Source: Sycon ciliatum (lineage: Eukaryota; Porifera; Calcarea; Leucosolenida; Sycettidae). Taken from it: 64,000 nucleotides of DNA. A program made the position numbers and the translations under genes. The DNA lies in assembly GCF_964019385.1 (NCBI RefSeq), contig NC_088645.1, forward strand, positions 38,850,463 to 38,914,462. Direction: 5' to 3'. Below the pieces are notes generated by a model. That model saw nothing but the letters and a program-made list of their open reading frames with translations. It was not told the origin of the DNA and searched no databases. Positions 33,528 to 43,617 of the stretch are shown here, piece by piece; the stretch's first letter is position 1; every line of letters starts with the position of its first letter.

Positions 33528-34400
33528 GGCCTCGGTCACACTACGGCAAAAATGCTGCGTCAGCGTCAGAATTGGATTGGATTTTTTGGATTGGATGGAG
33601 AATCATGAGCTTTTCCATGGCAACTGACGCAAACGCGGGAAGTTTGAGCGTCAGACGCTGCTGCGTCTTATGTGGGGAAACCGGCTGCGTTGCCGCTGGT
33701 GGGAGTGACGCTTGGCGGAAAAACAGTGTGTTTCAAGTAAAATTAGTTTCAAGACAGTTGCTTGAGTTGAGCAGTCATTCGACATTCGTCTCTTTAAGGT
33801 TTATTAACTGTTTTGTTCCCTCTTTTTTTCGAGATGAGTCCGTGGACCTACGAGGCCGAGGCTGTTCTGCTCCGAACCTGGCGGAAGAGCAAGGCGTTTT
33901 ATGAGAAGAAAATGATGTCGAGAAAGGACCAGTTGTTTGAGTGGGTCATCGGCCAAGTGGAGCCTGTTGACTTGTGAGTGTTTCGTTGTCGTCAAGAGCC
34001 CGAAAAAGGACAACCAGTAGGACGAAGTCAGGAGAAACACAGCTGCGATGCAGACTGTTCTTGCCTGATCCATGACACTACAACTGAAAATGGCTTCAAA
34101 TTCGGAAAGAAACAACAACGATCGTGCACGCGTGGACCTTTCGTCTTCTTGTAATCAAAAATCAACGAAAAATTTGAAAACTTTGTCCGACAATATTTTG
34201 TATAATAAGCGAAAGGCCGGTTTCCGAGGGAATCCGTGTCGTCATTGAGTTTCCCTGGTGATCTTGTGACGTAGACATATGCGACAGGCTGCGGCAGTCA
34301 TGAGCTGCAAAAAAAAACACGGTGTGACCCCGCGTCTGCGTCAAGTGCTGAGGCTTGACGCTGCGTCCAGCTTCAAACTTGCCGTAGTGTGACCGAGGCC
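33528..34400 (+). mobile_element. PIF/Harbinger-like non-autonomous element
   Basis: GGCCTCGGTCACACTACGGC is exactly repeated inverted at the right end, and TAA flanks both sides (33525-33527 and 34401-34403): a 3-bp TWA duplication is diagnostic for PIF/Harbinger. Inside lies a Myb/SANT-like exon, the type of accessory protein these transposons encode, but no DDE transposase. It inserted at the right border of the preceding MITE. Confidence 0.75.
33834..33974 (+). CDS. Myb/SANT-like exon of the Harbinger element
   Basis: The frame starts ATGAGTCCGTGGACC and encodes MSPWTYEAEAVLLRTWRKSK, then a Lys-rich turn and QLFEWVIGQVEP, ending at a GTGAGT donor. The Trp-x5-8-Leu-Leu-x-x-Trp helix followed by a second helix with Trp resembles the trihelix/Myb-like DNA-binding protein of Harbinger transposons. 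The remaining exons are not identifiable, so the gene is incomplete. Confidence 0.4.
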
Positions 34401-34729
34401 TAACGTCTGTCGCTAGCCAGGGTCCACACAGCTTTAATTTCGTGTTTATTTTTTGTTAGGCTGTGTTTACCTGAGAAATTTCAACCCAGGTCGAGTTCAT
34501 CCCGGGTTGAAAGTCTGTACGATAGACAAAATAGGTGAGCGTTTACATGAAGACAGTTGACCCGGGTCAAATACTGATATGCCGCCAAAAGTCCACTTCT
34601 AGAGTCCTGTACTGTCACGTGAATCCGTTTGCGCAAAAACTGCATGTGCAGTGCTGTTCAAACCTGGCGCGAGATACGCACAGAAGTACGTTTGTACGAT
34701 TTTCTTGACCCGGGTTGTGAGGCGCGGTG

Positions 34730-35269
34730 CAGGCGGCATTTGTCACAACTGCGGACACTGTGCTCCATGTCGGCTGACAATCGTGGCCAAAAAGCAATCT
34801 GCCGGGAACCGGACTTCGTGTTCGTCAATCCTTGATGGGATGCGTGTAGATCAGACAGGGCATGTTGCCGGAGAGCGACAGGAATCAGGAGACGGGGTCC
34901 TTTCATCACTAAACCACTCACAATAGAGAGGTGACCGTGACCATTCCAGTACGGCTGGAGTGACTCAGATATGAGGGACCTCTTAGCAGGGAAACCGATG
35001 AACTGAACTAGGCACCGGTAGTCAGTGGGGGCCTGGGAGACAGAGCAGAGCTCGTGGTACTTCAGGTCACCAGACGTATTGAGCGTGCACGAGCGAATAG
35101 CAGCGCCCTGAGAGGCAGTACTCTCACCCAGTTCATCGTCGGAACAGGGTGTGCTAACTGGATGGCGGGACAGAGCAACAGGGAAAGCATGATCAGTGCC
35201 TTTCCGCCAGGTTGCTTGTAACTGATAGGGCCGAAGAGGGTTCCGTGACTGGCTCGATAATACGATCAT
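34730..35269 (-). pseudogene. Gypsy RNase H end plus integrase zinc-binding domain
   Basis: A 203-residue frame (34658-35269) has the RNase H/connection end near residues 20-36 and, at about 142-178, HASHQG ... FWPRL ... CDKC: the HHCC zinc-binding module that precedes the integrase core (His-x-x-His, WP, Cys-x-x-Cys). After it the frame loses similarity and ends. Without the D,D-35-E core it cannot integrate. Confidence 0.75.
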
Positions 35270-35364
35270 CGACCATACTGTCCAGTTGGGACTTTACCTG
35301 ATCCCGGTTGGCCAAACGGTATTGTGCGGGTAGTGCGGACGCAGCTGGTCTCTGCAACTGGTTT
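35245..35364 (-). pseudogene. N-terminal edge of gypsy reverse transcriptase
   Basis: One minus frame reads LANRDQVKSQLDSMVDDRII followed by EPVTEPSS. The helix before the RT fingers in gypsy-type elements has exactly this content (x-x-V-x-x-x-L-D-x-M-x-x-x-x-I-I-x-P-V-x-x-P). It breaks off at the deletion junction. Confidence 0.65.
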
Positions 35365-35451
35365 CAACCGGATGTCCATGGTAGCTCCTTCAAGGGAGGC
35401 CGCAGCACGTTAAAGCTACAGCTGGTCGACAGTCCTCTTGGATGCCGACGG

Positions 35452-35553
35452 GCACATGGATAGAAAGTGACCGGTGCGTTGGCAGCCATTGCATTTGCGA
35501 TCGGCAGCAGGGCAGGGTCGCTTGTTATGCGCGGTGCGGCCACAGTTGGGACA
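35452..35553 (-). pseudogene. Gypsy Gag nucleocapsid zinc knuckles
   Basis: Two adjacent knuckles, CPNCGRTAHNKRPC and CNGCQRTGHFLSMC, in a Lys/Ser/Pro-rich context. The first has the CxxC-x4-H-x4-C spacing; the second is the GHF type common at the Gag-Pol border of gypsy elements. Confidence 0.75.
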
Positions 35554-35823
35554 CTTATCCCGCGAGGGCTTGCTGCCAGACTTTGAATCCTTGGCTGCGT
35601 GAGCTCGAGCTTGCTTAGCATTTGATAATACGCGACCTAGGGGGAATGTTCCACATACCGACTCATTTAACCATAGTGATGAGAAGTTGTTTTGGCGAGT
35701 TGAAGACGACAATAGTCAATATTTCTGACGCAGCTGAAACTATCCGGAGAGCTACGAATTCAATCGTGATTTCGTGCTTGAAGTTGAGACAGCGATTCCC
35801 CTTACGGGTAAAGTCTTTTAGCG

Positions 35824-36058
35824 ATGGATCCAGGGTGAGCGAGTTACCTTGAATTTCACATACTGGTAGTGCAACTACACTTCATAGCAGTAAACCTGAA
35901 GGGTTGGGAACCCTTTTTGTTTCCGTCTTTGGTTGCTGTTTCTTCTTTTTGCCATTCAGCCCAGGGGAAAGCTCAAGCTCAAGCCTCGAAGATGGTGTAG
36001 CTAATCTCAACCTCCAAGATACGTCGGTGGCAGGCACTCCCGAGGAGCCTGAAAACAA
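35824..36058 (+). CDS. Leader-exon gene copy 2 (acidic N terminus)
   Basis: Exon 1 is the 11 bases ATGGATCCAGG (35824-35834) before GTGAGC. The intron matches those of the sister loci almost base for base and ends GCCATTCAG. Exon 2 (35960-36058) joins in frame and ends at a GTAAGT donor, giving MDPGPGESSSSSLEDGVANL and then an acidic Thr/Pro/Glu-rich stretch ending PEEPEN. Later exons must lie in the following tandem array, whose units contain the same donor context, but no continuation could be fixed. The function is unknown. A conserved upstream frame (SYEFNRDFVLEV...) ends two bases before the start codon. Confidence 0.45.
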
Positions 36059-36352
36059 GTAAGTACACCTCATATTGTTTACTAATTTCGCTGCCACAAT
36101 TGTACGTGTACGCACACAAGCATGTGACAAGGCGTGACCTAGGAGAAAATATTCCACACACCTACTCATTAAACCATAGGGATGAGCAGTTGTTTAGCGA
36201 GTTGAAGACGACAATAGTCAATGTTTCTGATGCAGTCCAGGCGAGTAGCCCGCATGGGGGAAGTGCACTCCCCTAAACATTTCGACCTAGATTCAGCATG
36301 CACATACTGACGATGAGTGACATGCACCTGTCATACACATAATGCGGCCGTG

Positions 36353-36384
36353 CCCCCCCCCCCCCCCCCCCGCCTCCCCCCCCC
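36353..36384. repeat. Poly-C run in array unit
   Basis: C homopolymer with a few G and T interruptions; the equivalent runs in other units (near 36585, 37790, 38988, 42288) have different lengths. Confidence 0.85.
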
Positions 36385-36637
36385 AACCCAAAGGGAACCA
36401 ACTACGCCCCTGTAGTCTATCCAGTTAGCTACGAATTCAATCGTGATTTCGTGCTTGTAGTTCAGAGAGCGATTCCTCTTACTGGAAGTGCACTCCCCTA
36501 AACATTTCGACCTAGATTCAGCATGCACATACTGACGATGAGTGACATGCACCTGTCATACACATATTATGCGGCCGTGCCTCCCCCCCCCCCCCTCCCA
36601 AAGGGAACCAGCTACGCTCCTGTACTAGGCTGCAGTC

Positions 36638-36781
36638 TATCCAGTTAGCTACGAATTCAATCGTGATTTCTTGCTTGTAGTTCAGAGAGCGATTCCTCTT
36701 ACTGGTTTCAAAGAGCGCATGTCTGAGAATACCAAAGTATGTGTGCAAGTGGATCTCTCCGATTTCGCTCAAAATTTGGAG
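36638..36781 (+). pseudogene. Array exon, unit 1
   Basis: An exon-like block starting TCTATCCAGTTAGCTACG and ending AAAATTTGGAG before GTAGGT. The translation is open throughout and nearly identical in units at 37833-37977, 39027-39171 and 42327-42471, with a diverged minus-strand copy at about 44470-44540. The conserved aromatic/acidic peptide (YEFNRDFVL, QVDLSDFAQNLE) matches no family known to me. Downstream the frame breaks within 20 codons here but stays open in the 44-kb copy. Confidence 0.35.
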
Positions 36782-39700
36782 GTAGGTTCTCCCTGGAGAA
36801 TAAATCGACAGTGCAAAACCCTTGAAAAATGGTTTTGAAGGAACCTGAGAACTTGCATACCCTCACAAATGGCCGAAAAATCACATTATCTTTGGGTCTA
36901 CAAAAGAGTCACACCACAGCGTACATGAACGTCACCATGCCAGAAGACGAGGGCCATCACCCCCTGACGCCACAAATGATCGTCTTTAAAATGGCCAAGT
37001 TACAAGTGCCGATAAAAAAGACAGCTACGTCGTCAATTAGCAAGAACTATACACTGGCAGATAGTAGAACACCTCTTCCAGCACCGAGGACATGTCCCTC
37101 ATCTTCCTTTTCGAGTTTTCTTGTTATGAGTCTGTTATGACTATATTTATTTTTTGATTTTTTGATTGTTGTTGAGACAAAACCAGGTTTTATCTCAGAA
37201 GGGGCGTGAGAGTATAATTATTATTATGTTACTTCGTTTGTTATTTTGTGTCCGGTTGACACCCATGGAATTTTATTTTCGAAGGGGCGTGTTATGTTAT
37301 GACGTAATGTCGTACAACTTTAGCCCTACTGTGTATGCACGCACGCATATCTTTGAAAGTCTTCTCTGTCGTTTACAGATTGAATCTTGTCAATATTTCT
37401 ACTTCGTGTATTCTAACTAATAAACTACTTGTCTCTTGTCTACCGAACCTAACAGCGGCGAAGAACATACTGCCGAGGGGACTGGAAACAAGTAAGTACA
37501 CCTCATTTTGTTTACTAATTTCGCTGCCACAATTGTACGTGTACGCACACAAGCATGTGACAAGGCGCGACCTAGGAGAAAATGTTCCACACACCCACTC
37601 ATTAAACCATAGGGATGAGCAGTTGTTTAGCGAGTTGAAGACGACAATAGTCAATGTTTCTGATGCAGTCCAGGCGAGTAGCCCGCATGGGGGAAGTGCA
37701 CTCCCCTAAACATTTCGACCTAGATTCAGCATGCACATACTGACGATGAGTGACATGCACCTGTCATACACATATTATGCGGCCCTGCACCCCCCCCCCC
37801 CTCCCAAAGGGAACCAGCTACGCCCCTGTAGTCTATCCAGTTAGCTACGAATTCAATCGTGATTTCGTGCTTGTAGTTCAGAGAGCGATTCCTCTTACTG
37901 GTTTCAAAGAGCGCATGTCTGAGAATACCAAAGTATGTGTGCAAGTGGATCTCTCCGATTTCGCTCAAAATTTGGAGGTAGGTTCTCCCTGGAGAATAAA
38001 TCGACAGTGCAAAACCCTTGAAAAATGGTTTTGAAGGAACCTGAGAACTTGCATACCCTCACAAATGGCCGAAAAATCACATTATCTTTGGGTCTACAAA
38101 AGAGTCACACCACAGCGTACATGAACGTCACCATGCCAGAAGACGAGGGCCATCACCCCCTGACGCCACAAATGATCGTCTTTAAAATGGCCAAGTTACA
38201 AGTGCCGATAAAAAAGACAGCTACGTCGTCAATTAGCAAGAACTATACACTGGCAGATAGTAGAACACCTCTTCCAGCACCGAGGACATGTCCCTCATCT
38301 TCCTTTTCGAGTTTTCTTGTTATGAGTCTGTTATGACTATATTTATTTTTTGATTTTTTGATTGTTGTTGAGACAAAACCAGGTTTTATCTCAGAAGGGG
38401 CGTGAGAGTATAATTATTATTATGTTACTTCGTTTGTTATTTTGTGTCCGGTTGACACCCATGGAATTTTATTTTCGAAGGGGCGTGTTATGTTATGACG
38501 TAATGTCGTACAACTTTAGCCCTACTGTGTATGCACGCACGCATATCTTTGAAAGTCTTCTCTGTCGTTTACAGATTGAATCTTGTCAATATTTCTACTT
38601 CGTGTATTCTAACTAATAAACTACTTGTCTCTTGTCTACCGAACCTAACAGCGGCGAAGAACATACTGCCGAGGGGACTGGAAACAAGTAAGTACACCTC
38701 ATTTTGTTTACTAATTTCGCTGCCACAATTGTACGTGTACGCACACAAGCATGTGACAAGGCGCGACCTAGGAGAAAATGTTCCACACACCCACTCATTA
38801 AACCATAGGGATGAGCAGTTGTTTAGCGAGTTGAAGACGACAATAGTCAATGTTTCTGATGCAGTCCAGGCGAGTAGCCCGCATGGGGGAAGTGCACTCC
38901 CCTAAACATTTCGACCTAGATTCAGCATGCACATACTGACGATGAGTGACATGCACCTGTCATACACATATTATGCGGCCCTGCACCCCCCCCCCTCCCA
39001 AAGGGAACCAGCTACGCCCCTGTAGTCTATCCAGTTAGCTACGAATTCAATCGTGATTTCGTGCTTGTAGTTCAGAGAGCGATTCCTCTTACTGGTTTCA
39101 AAGAGCGCATGTCTGAGAATACCAAAGTATGTGTGCAAGTGGATCTCTCCGATTTCGCTCAAAATTTGGAGGTAGGTTCTCCCTGGAGAATAAATCGACA
39201 GTGCAAAACCCTTGAAAAATGGTTTTGAAGGAACCTGAGAACTTGCATACCCTAACAAATGGCCGAAAAATCACATTATCTTTGGGTCTACAAAAGAGTC
39301 ACACCACAGCGTACATGAACGTCACCATGCCAGAAGACGAGGGCCATCACCCCCTGACGCCACAAATGATCGTCTTTAAAATGGCCAAGTTACAAGTGCC
39401 GATAAAAAAGACAGCTACGTCGTCAATTAGCAAGAACTACACACCGGCAGATAGTAGTGTAGCGGGCCGCAGTCTCTCTCGGAGGCAAATGCACACGGGT
39501 CTCAGTGAACACACTGTAACTGGCAATTGAAATGTACTGGCAACGAAATTAACTAACTGGCAACTAAATTAACTGATTGGCAACTAAATTAACTGACTGG
39601 CTATTAAATTAACTAACTGGCTATTAAATTAACTGACTGGCAATAAAAGAATCGTGAGCAGCAGCTTTTATGCAAAGGCAGACTCCGTACGCTAGTGTAC

Positions 39701-40467
39701 GGGGATACGCTAACGTATGGGGATACAGTACGGGGATATGCTAACGTACGGGAATACAGTAACGTACGGGTTATGCTAACGTACGGGAATACGCTATACG
39801 CTACACCTCCCCTCTCAAATACAATCACGTCCTCGTGATTCGAATACTACATGTAGGTGATAGCTGGACATCAACAACTGGCTGCTATTTAGAAAAAAAC
39901 TGGCGGCATGCATGGTCGCGTCGGAATAAACTCGACGATAAGAGATAGGCAGAATGGATGGACGACTTGAATAATATAATACAGGTATGGAGTCGTGAAC
40001 ATTATAGTAAATCGCGAATTACTGGGAGAGCGTCAACCGGAGTATGGCAAATAATATCGGAAATGATAACGTTTGGAATAGACAGAAGAATGAACTGATA
40101 AACAAATCATAAAGTAGAAGCACACCAGGTTCACACGATCTCACGGGGTCAAAAAGGGGAAAGAACTGTCCTCAAAATAGGACCTGAAAAACCACAGCAC
40201 TCTTGCTGCACAACGCTGGCACAACCCGCCAGGAACATCGCAGTTCAAAAACCGAACTGAATACACTATACTATATAATTAATTAATTATCACTATTCAC
40301 TATACGGGACATTGTCACACACATTGTCCCAGGTTAGCTGGGTAGACCGTGGCTCACCATGATCGGACGCCTACCAAACTAAACTGGATTCACACACTCG
40401 CATAAAGGAAGACTGAAGAGAATAGGAAGACTGAAGGAAGACAGGAAAGAAAATGCCATACCTGGAA

Positions 40468-40656
40468 TCAGCGTAAGTAACCACGGCGGCGGCTGGAGCT
40501 ATGGCGGAGGGCGAGCCAGGTTTTATCTTCATCTTGGTTGAGCCGGTCACTCAGAGCGGCTAGCTCGGCGTCAGACAGATGACCTCCCTCCTCGTCTTGA
40601 ATCATGGTCTTCACATTGTCGATAGCATCGCTTGGCGCGACGTAAAGAGTGATGGT
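40468..40656 (-). pseudogene. Ubiquitin N-terminal half beyond the stop, with C-terminal tail
   Basis: In frame after the TAG: TITLYVAPSDAIDNVKTMIQ then DEEG, matching ubiquitin positions 12-35. A non-ubiquitin tail (HLSDAELAALSDRLNQDEDK, then Arg-rich) follows to the stop at 40468-40470. The junction between ubiquitin and tail falls at the same residue (about 33-35) at which the upstream C-half begins, so the two halves form a permuted unit. Read-through or a single reversion would be needed for expression. Confidence 0.65.
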
Positions 40657-41031
40657 CTAGCCAGGAAGAGTGGTGACGAAATTCTGCATTCCACCACGGA
40701 GACGAAGTACCAAGTGAATAGTGGACTCGTGCTGAACATTGAAGTCACTCAGGGTTCGGCCGTCTGCCAACTGCGTGCGGGCGAAAATCAAACGCTGCTG
40801 GGTTTGGGGAATAAACTCCTTGTCTTGGTCAGCAGCCTGCCTGTCGTCGTCTGCATCAGCTTCGCCATCACCACCGGTAGTATACATGTAGGTAGCGGGT
40901 CGCTTGGAATCGCCATCGGAGTCTCCAGTGTGTGCCGTGCGGAGAGAAGGGTGATCCACGCTAGCACCCTGACTGTGCTTCAGGCTAATAAGCAGGGCCA
41001 AGCCCAGGAAGGCAAGAAACATGATTCTCAT
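40657..41031 (-). CDS. Signal-peptide/ubiquitin-fragment fusion protein
   Basis: From the minus-strand ATG at 41031 the product has a hydrophobic N terminus ([20 protein letters not shown]) resembling a secretion signal and an Asp/Ala/Gly-rich acidic linker ([15 protein letters not shown]). The C-terminal half of ubiquitin follows: the QQRLIF core, DGRTLSDFN and HLVLRLRGG, corresponding to about residues 33-76. It then enters the first residues of a second ubiquitin unit ([10 protein letters not shown]) before a TAG exactly where Lys11 would be. Past that stop the frame still spells the rest of a ubiquitin N-terminal half (TITL, PSDAIDNVK, IQDEEG) and a 38-residue tail to 40468. The positions of Lys6, 29, 33, 48 and 63 are all changed, whereas Leu8, Ile44, His68 and Val70 of the hydrophobic patch and the GlyGly are kept. 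It is probably a polyubiquitin fragment captured by the LTR element; the start further upstream (41265) lies in LTR sequence and is less likely. Confidence 0.75.
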   Translation of the reverse strand: MRIMFLAFLGLALLISLKHSQGASVDHPSLRTAHTGDSDGDSKRPATYMYTTGGDGEADADDDRQAADQDKEFIPQTQQRLIFARTQLADGRTLSDFNVQHESTIHLVLRLRGGMQNFVTTLPG

Positions 41032-41127
41032 CTTGATTCGTCGCACGGAGCTGTAGCGGGTTGAGCCATGGGGTCCGAGAAACGTGTAAAGTAACACAGT
41101 TAGGTATAGAATAAAACAAAATGAATT

Positions 41128-41216
41128 TACCGCTGCCACCAATTTGTAGCACATAAAACAGGTGGGGTCGAATCTGACAAAGTTGACTTTAACCACCGCT
41201 GCCACCAATTTGTAGC
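41128..41216 (-). promoter_or_regulatory. Duplicated primer-binding-site region
   Basis: ACCGCTGCCACCAATTTGTAGC occurs at the true LTR border (41195-41216) and again ~65 bases further in (about 41130-41151), so the PBS and the last LTR bases are present twice. Possibly a scar of aberrant strand transfer. Confidence 0.6.
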
Positions 41217-42805
41217 GGGCCGCAGTCTCTCTCGGAGGCAAATGCACACGGGTCTCAGTGAACACACTGTAACTGGCAATTGAAATGTACTGGCAACGAA
41301 ATTAACTAACTGGCAACTAAATTAACTGATTGGCAACTAAATTAACTGACTGGCTATTAAATTAACTAACTGGCTATTAAATTAACTGACTGGCAATAAA
41401 AGAATCGTGAGCAGCAGCTTTTATGCAAAGGCAGACTCCGTACGCTAGTGTACGGGGATACGCTAACGTATGGGGATACAGTACGGGGATATGCTAACGT
41501 ACGGGAATACAGTAACGTACGGGTTATGCTAACGTACGGGAATACGCTATACGCTACAGTAGAACACCTCTTCCAGCACCGAGGACATGTCCCTCATCTT
41601 CCTTTTCGAGTTTTCTTGTTATGAGTCTGTTATGACTATATTTATTTTTTGATTTTTTGATTGTTGTTGAGACAAAACCAGGTTTTATCTCAGAAGGGGC
41701 GTGAGAGTATAATTATTATTATGTTACTTCGTTTGTTATTTTGTGTCCGGTTGACACCCATGGAATTTTATTTTCGAAGGGGCGTGTTATGTTATGACGT
41801 AATGTCGTACAACTTTAGCCCTACTGTGTATGCACGCACGCATATCTTTGAAAGTCTTCTCTGTCGTTTACAGATTGAATCTTGTCAATATTTCTACTTC
41901 GTGTATTCTAACTAATAAACTACTTGTCTCTTGTCTACCGAACCTAACAGCGGCGAAGAACATACTGCCGAGGAGACTGGAAACAAGTAAGTACACCTCA
42001 TTTTGTTTACTAATTTCGCTGCCACAATTGTACGTGTACGCACACAAGCATGTGACAAGGCGTGACCTAGGAGAAAATATTCCACACACCCACTCATTAA
42101 ACCATAGGGATGAGCAGTTGTTTAGCGAGTTGAAGACGACAATAGTCAATGTTTCTGATGCAGTCCAGGCGAGTAGCCCGCATGGGGGAAGTGCACTCCC
42201 CTAAACATTTCGACCTAGATTCAGCATGCACATACTGACGATGAGTGACATGCACCTGTCATACACATATTATGCGGCCCTGCACCCCCCCCCCCTCCCA
42301 AAGGGAACCAGCTACGCCCCTGTAGTCTATCCAGTTAGCTACGAATTCAATCGTGATTTCGTGCTTGTAGTTCAGAAAGCGATTCCTCTTACTGGTTTTA
42401 AAGAGCGCATGTCTGAGAATACCAAAGTATGTGTGCAAGTGGATCTCTCCGATTTCGCTCAAAATTTGGAGGTAGGTTCCCCCTGGGGAATAGATCGACA
42501 GTGCAAAACCCTTGAAAAATGGTTTTGAAGGAACCTAAGAACTAGCATACCCCTAAAAATGGCCGAAAAATCACATTATCTTTGGGTCTACAAAAGAGTC
42601 ACACCACAGCGTACATGAACGTCACCATGCCAGAAGACGAGGGCCATCACCCCCTGACGCCACGAATGATCGTCTTTAAAATGGCCAAGTTACAAGTGCC
42701 GATAAAAGACAGCTACGTCCTCAATTAGCACGAACTATACACCGGCAGATAGTAGAACACCTCTTCTAGCACCGAGGACATGTCCCCCATCTTCCTTTTT
42801 GGGTT

Positions 42806-43110
42806 TCTTGAAGTAAACTTTTTGAATTTTTCCACTCGACCATGTTGAAATATATCCAAATTCATACCTGAGCTGGAAAGCTCACCTCTCCGCGACGTCT
42901 CCTCGGCCATTTCTACTCCAATACTACTCCCAACGCTGCAGAAGGAAGTGTATTGTTGAAACGGACAAGGAAAAGCAGCGATGATCACTTGTCACTCCAA
43001 TCGACAAGCTTCTTCTTGCGCCATCAACAATTTTTGCTGCGACCGTTGGTTCAAAAGTGACTCAAGTCCTGAGTGAAAGGGTGTACTATCCCCTGGTCAA
43101 GGCCATAAGG
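42806..43110. other. No gene seen
   Basis: Array homology ends at about 42805; the following 300 bases contain no recognisable feature. Confidence 0.35.
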
Positions 43111-43617
43111 TTAATAATTGACCTGAACACAAAGGAAACCCTGCCAAGAGGAGGCTGTGGCTGCCATGCACACGTTTATAGACAAGGCAAAATAAGGTGA
43201 ACTATTGTAAGGACTAAGATTATAACGGATGTCGACTGGAACATTTTGTGGCGGTGACAAATGGTGGCTGTTGGGTAGCCAAATGTTATCTTGAGACAGT
43301 GCTTGAAACGTCGAACGAGTTTGTCGTGCAAGGTTACTGATATGATGCCTTGTGTCTTTGAATCTGAATACTAGAACTCCAAACATGCGACTTTTAGTCA
43401 TTTCGCTCAATTCTGCTACTTTATCCTTGCAGTCACCCAGATTGCATTGAATACTGTCGAATGCGTCCTCCAGGGTATGGACAGTCACTAGGTACGAGTG
43501 GTACGTCTTCAGGCAGCTCCCGAGCAGTAGTTCACGACACGAGGTAGAGCGACGCCGGTTAGCATGAGCCGCTGTTGTCTTTGTGGACCAGAAAACGGCA
43601 GTTACAAAATGTTTCAC
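43111..43617 (-). CDS. Hypothetical open frame, 168 residues
   Basis: This is one of the longest non-repeat open frames in the window. It has balanced composition: a Cys/Arg-rich N-terminal third (RRRSTSCRELLLGSCLKTYH), then a helix-like middle (HTLEDAFDSI, CKDKVAELSEMTKSR) and a Ser/Asn/Pro-rich C terminus. No family is recognised, no signal peptide or membrane segment is evident, and no clear splice sites bound it. It could be an exon of a host gene or chance. Confidence 0.25.
   Translation of the reverse strand: MKHFVTAVFWSTKTTAAHANRRRSTSCRELLLGSCLKTYHSYLVTVHTLEDAFDSIQCNLGDCKDKVAELSEMTKSRMFGVLVFRFKDTRHHISNLARQTRSTFQALSQDNIWLPNSHHLSPPQNVPVDIRYNLSPYNSSPYFALSINVCMAATASSWQGFLCVQVNY

Larger units (their letters stand above)
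34650..35630 (-). mobile_element. Internally deleted Ty3/gypsy-type fragment
   Basis: On the minus strand, pieces of a gag-pol polyprotein occur in order: two zinc knuckles, the start of RT, the end of RNase H (WRKGTDHAFPVALSRHP, the ADxLSR motif region) and the integrase zinc-binding domain. The RT catalytic palm and most of RNase H are missing between about 35240 and 35220, and LTRs and the integrase core are absent. Its 5' side breaks at about 35630 into the leader-exon repeat. Confidence 0.75.
39458..41558 (-). mobile_element. Young LTR retroelement carrying a ubiquitin-derived gene
   Basis: Two 348-bp LTRs (39458-39805 and 41211-41558) start TGTAGCG and end CGCTACA (the ends are inverted copies of each other) and appear identical. 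A GTAG target duplication (39454-39457, 41559-41562) is confirmed by the uninterrupted GATAGTAGAACACC in sister array units. On the minus strand a primer-site-like TTGGTGGCAGCGGTGG follows the 5' LTR by two bases, and the polypurine tract GAGAGGGGAGG abuts the 3' LTR, so the element runs on the minus strand. The 1.4-kb interior has no gag or pol; it holds the gene described next plus ~650 bases of noncoding sequence. The LTR contains 21-bp tandem ACTGGCAACTAAATTAACTG-type units and CTAACGTACGGGGATA repeats. Confidence 0.85.
36054..42805 (+). repeat. ~1.2-kb tandem array of exon-like units
   Basis: The marker AAGTGCACTCCCCTAAAC recurs at 36261, 36486, 37694, 38890 and 42189. Spacings are 225 (a partial internal duplication), 1208, 1196 and 3299 bases, the last being 1195 plus the 2104-base LTR insertion. 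Each unit holds a 36-base mini-exon-like piece (CGGCGAAGAACATACTGCCG... before GTAAGTAC), a poly-C run of variable length, and a ~145-base exon-like piece encoding SYEFNRDFVLVVQRAIPLTG and ERMSENTKVCVQVDLSDFA, bounded by TAG and GTAGGT. Units are nearly identical, so the array is young. Confidence 0.8.

Noticed and set aside
36829..38336. 103- and 124-codon frames repeated in the array as genuine proteins
   Set aside because: They are repeated because the DNA is repeated; the frame that stays open in the diverged 44-kb copy is a different one, so these frames are probably incidental.
40579..41064. 161-codon plus-strand frame opposite the ubiquitin fusion
   Set aside because: It is the antisense shadow of the ubiquitin-containing frame and has no domain of its own.
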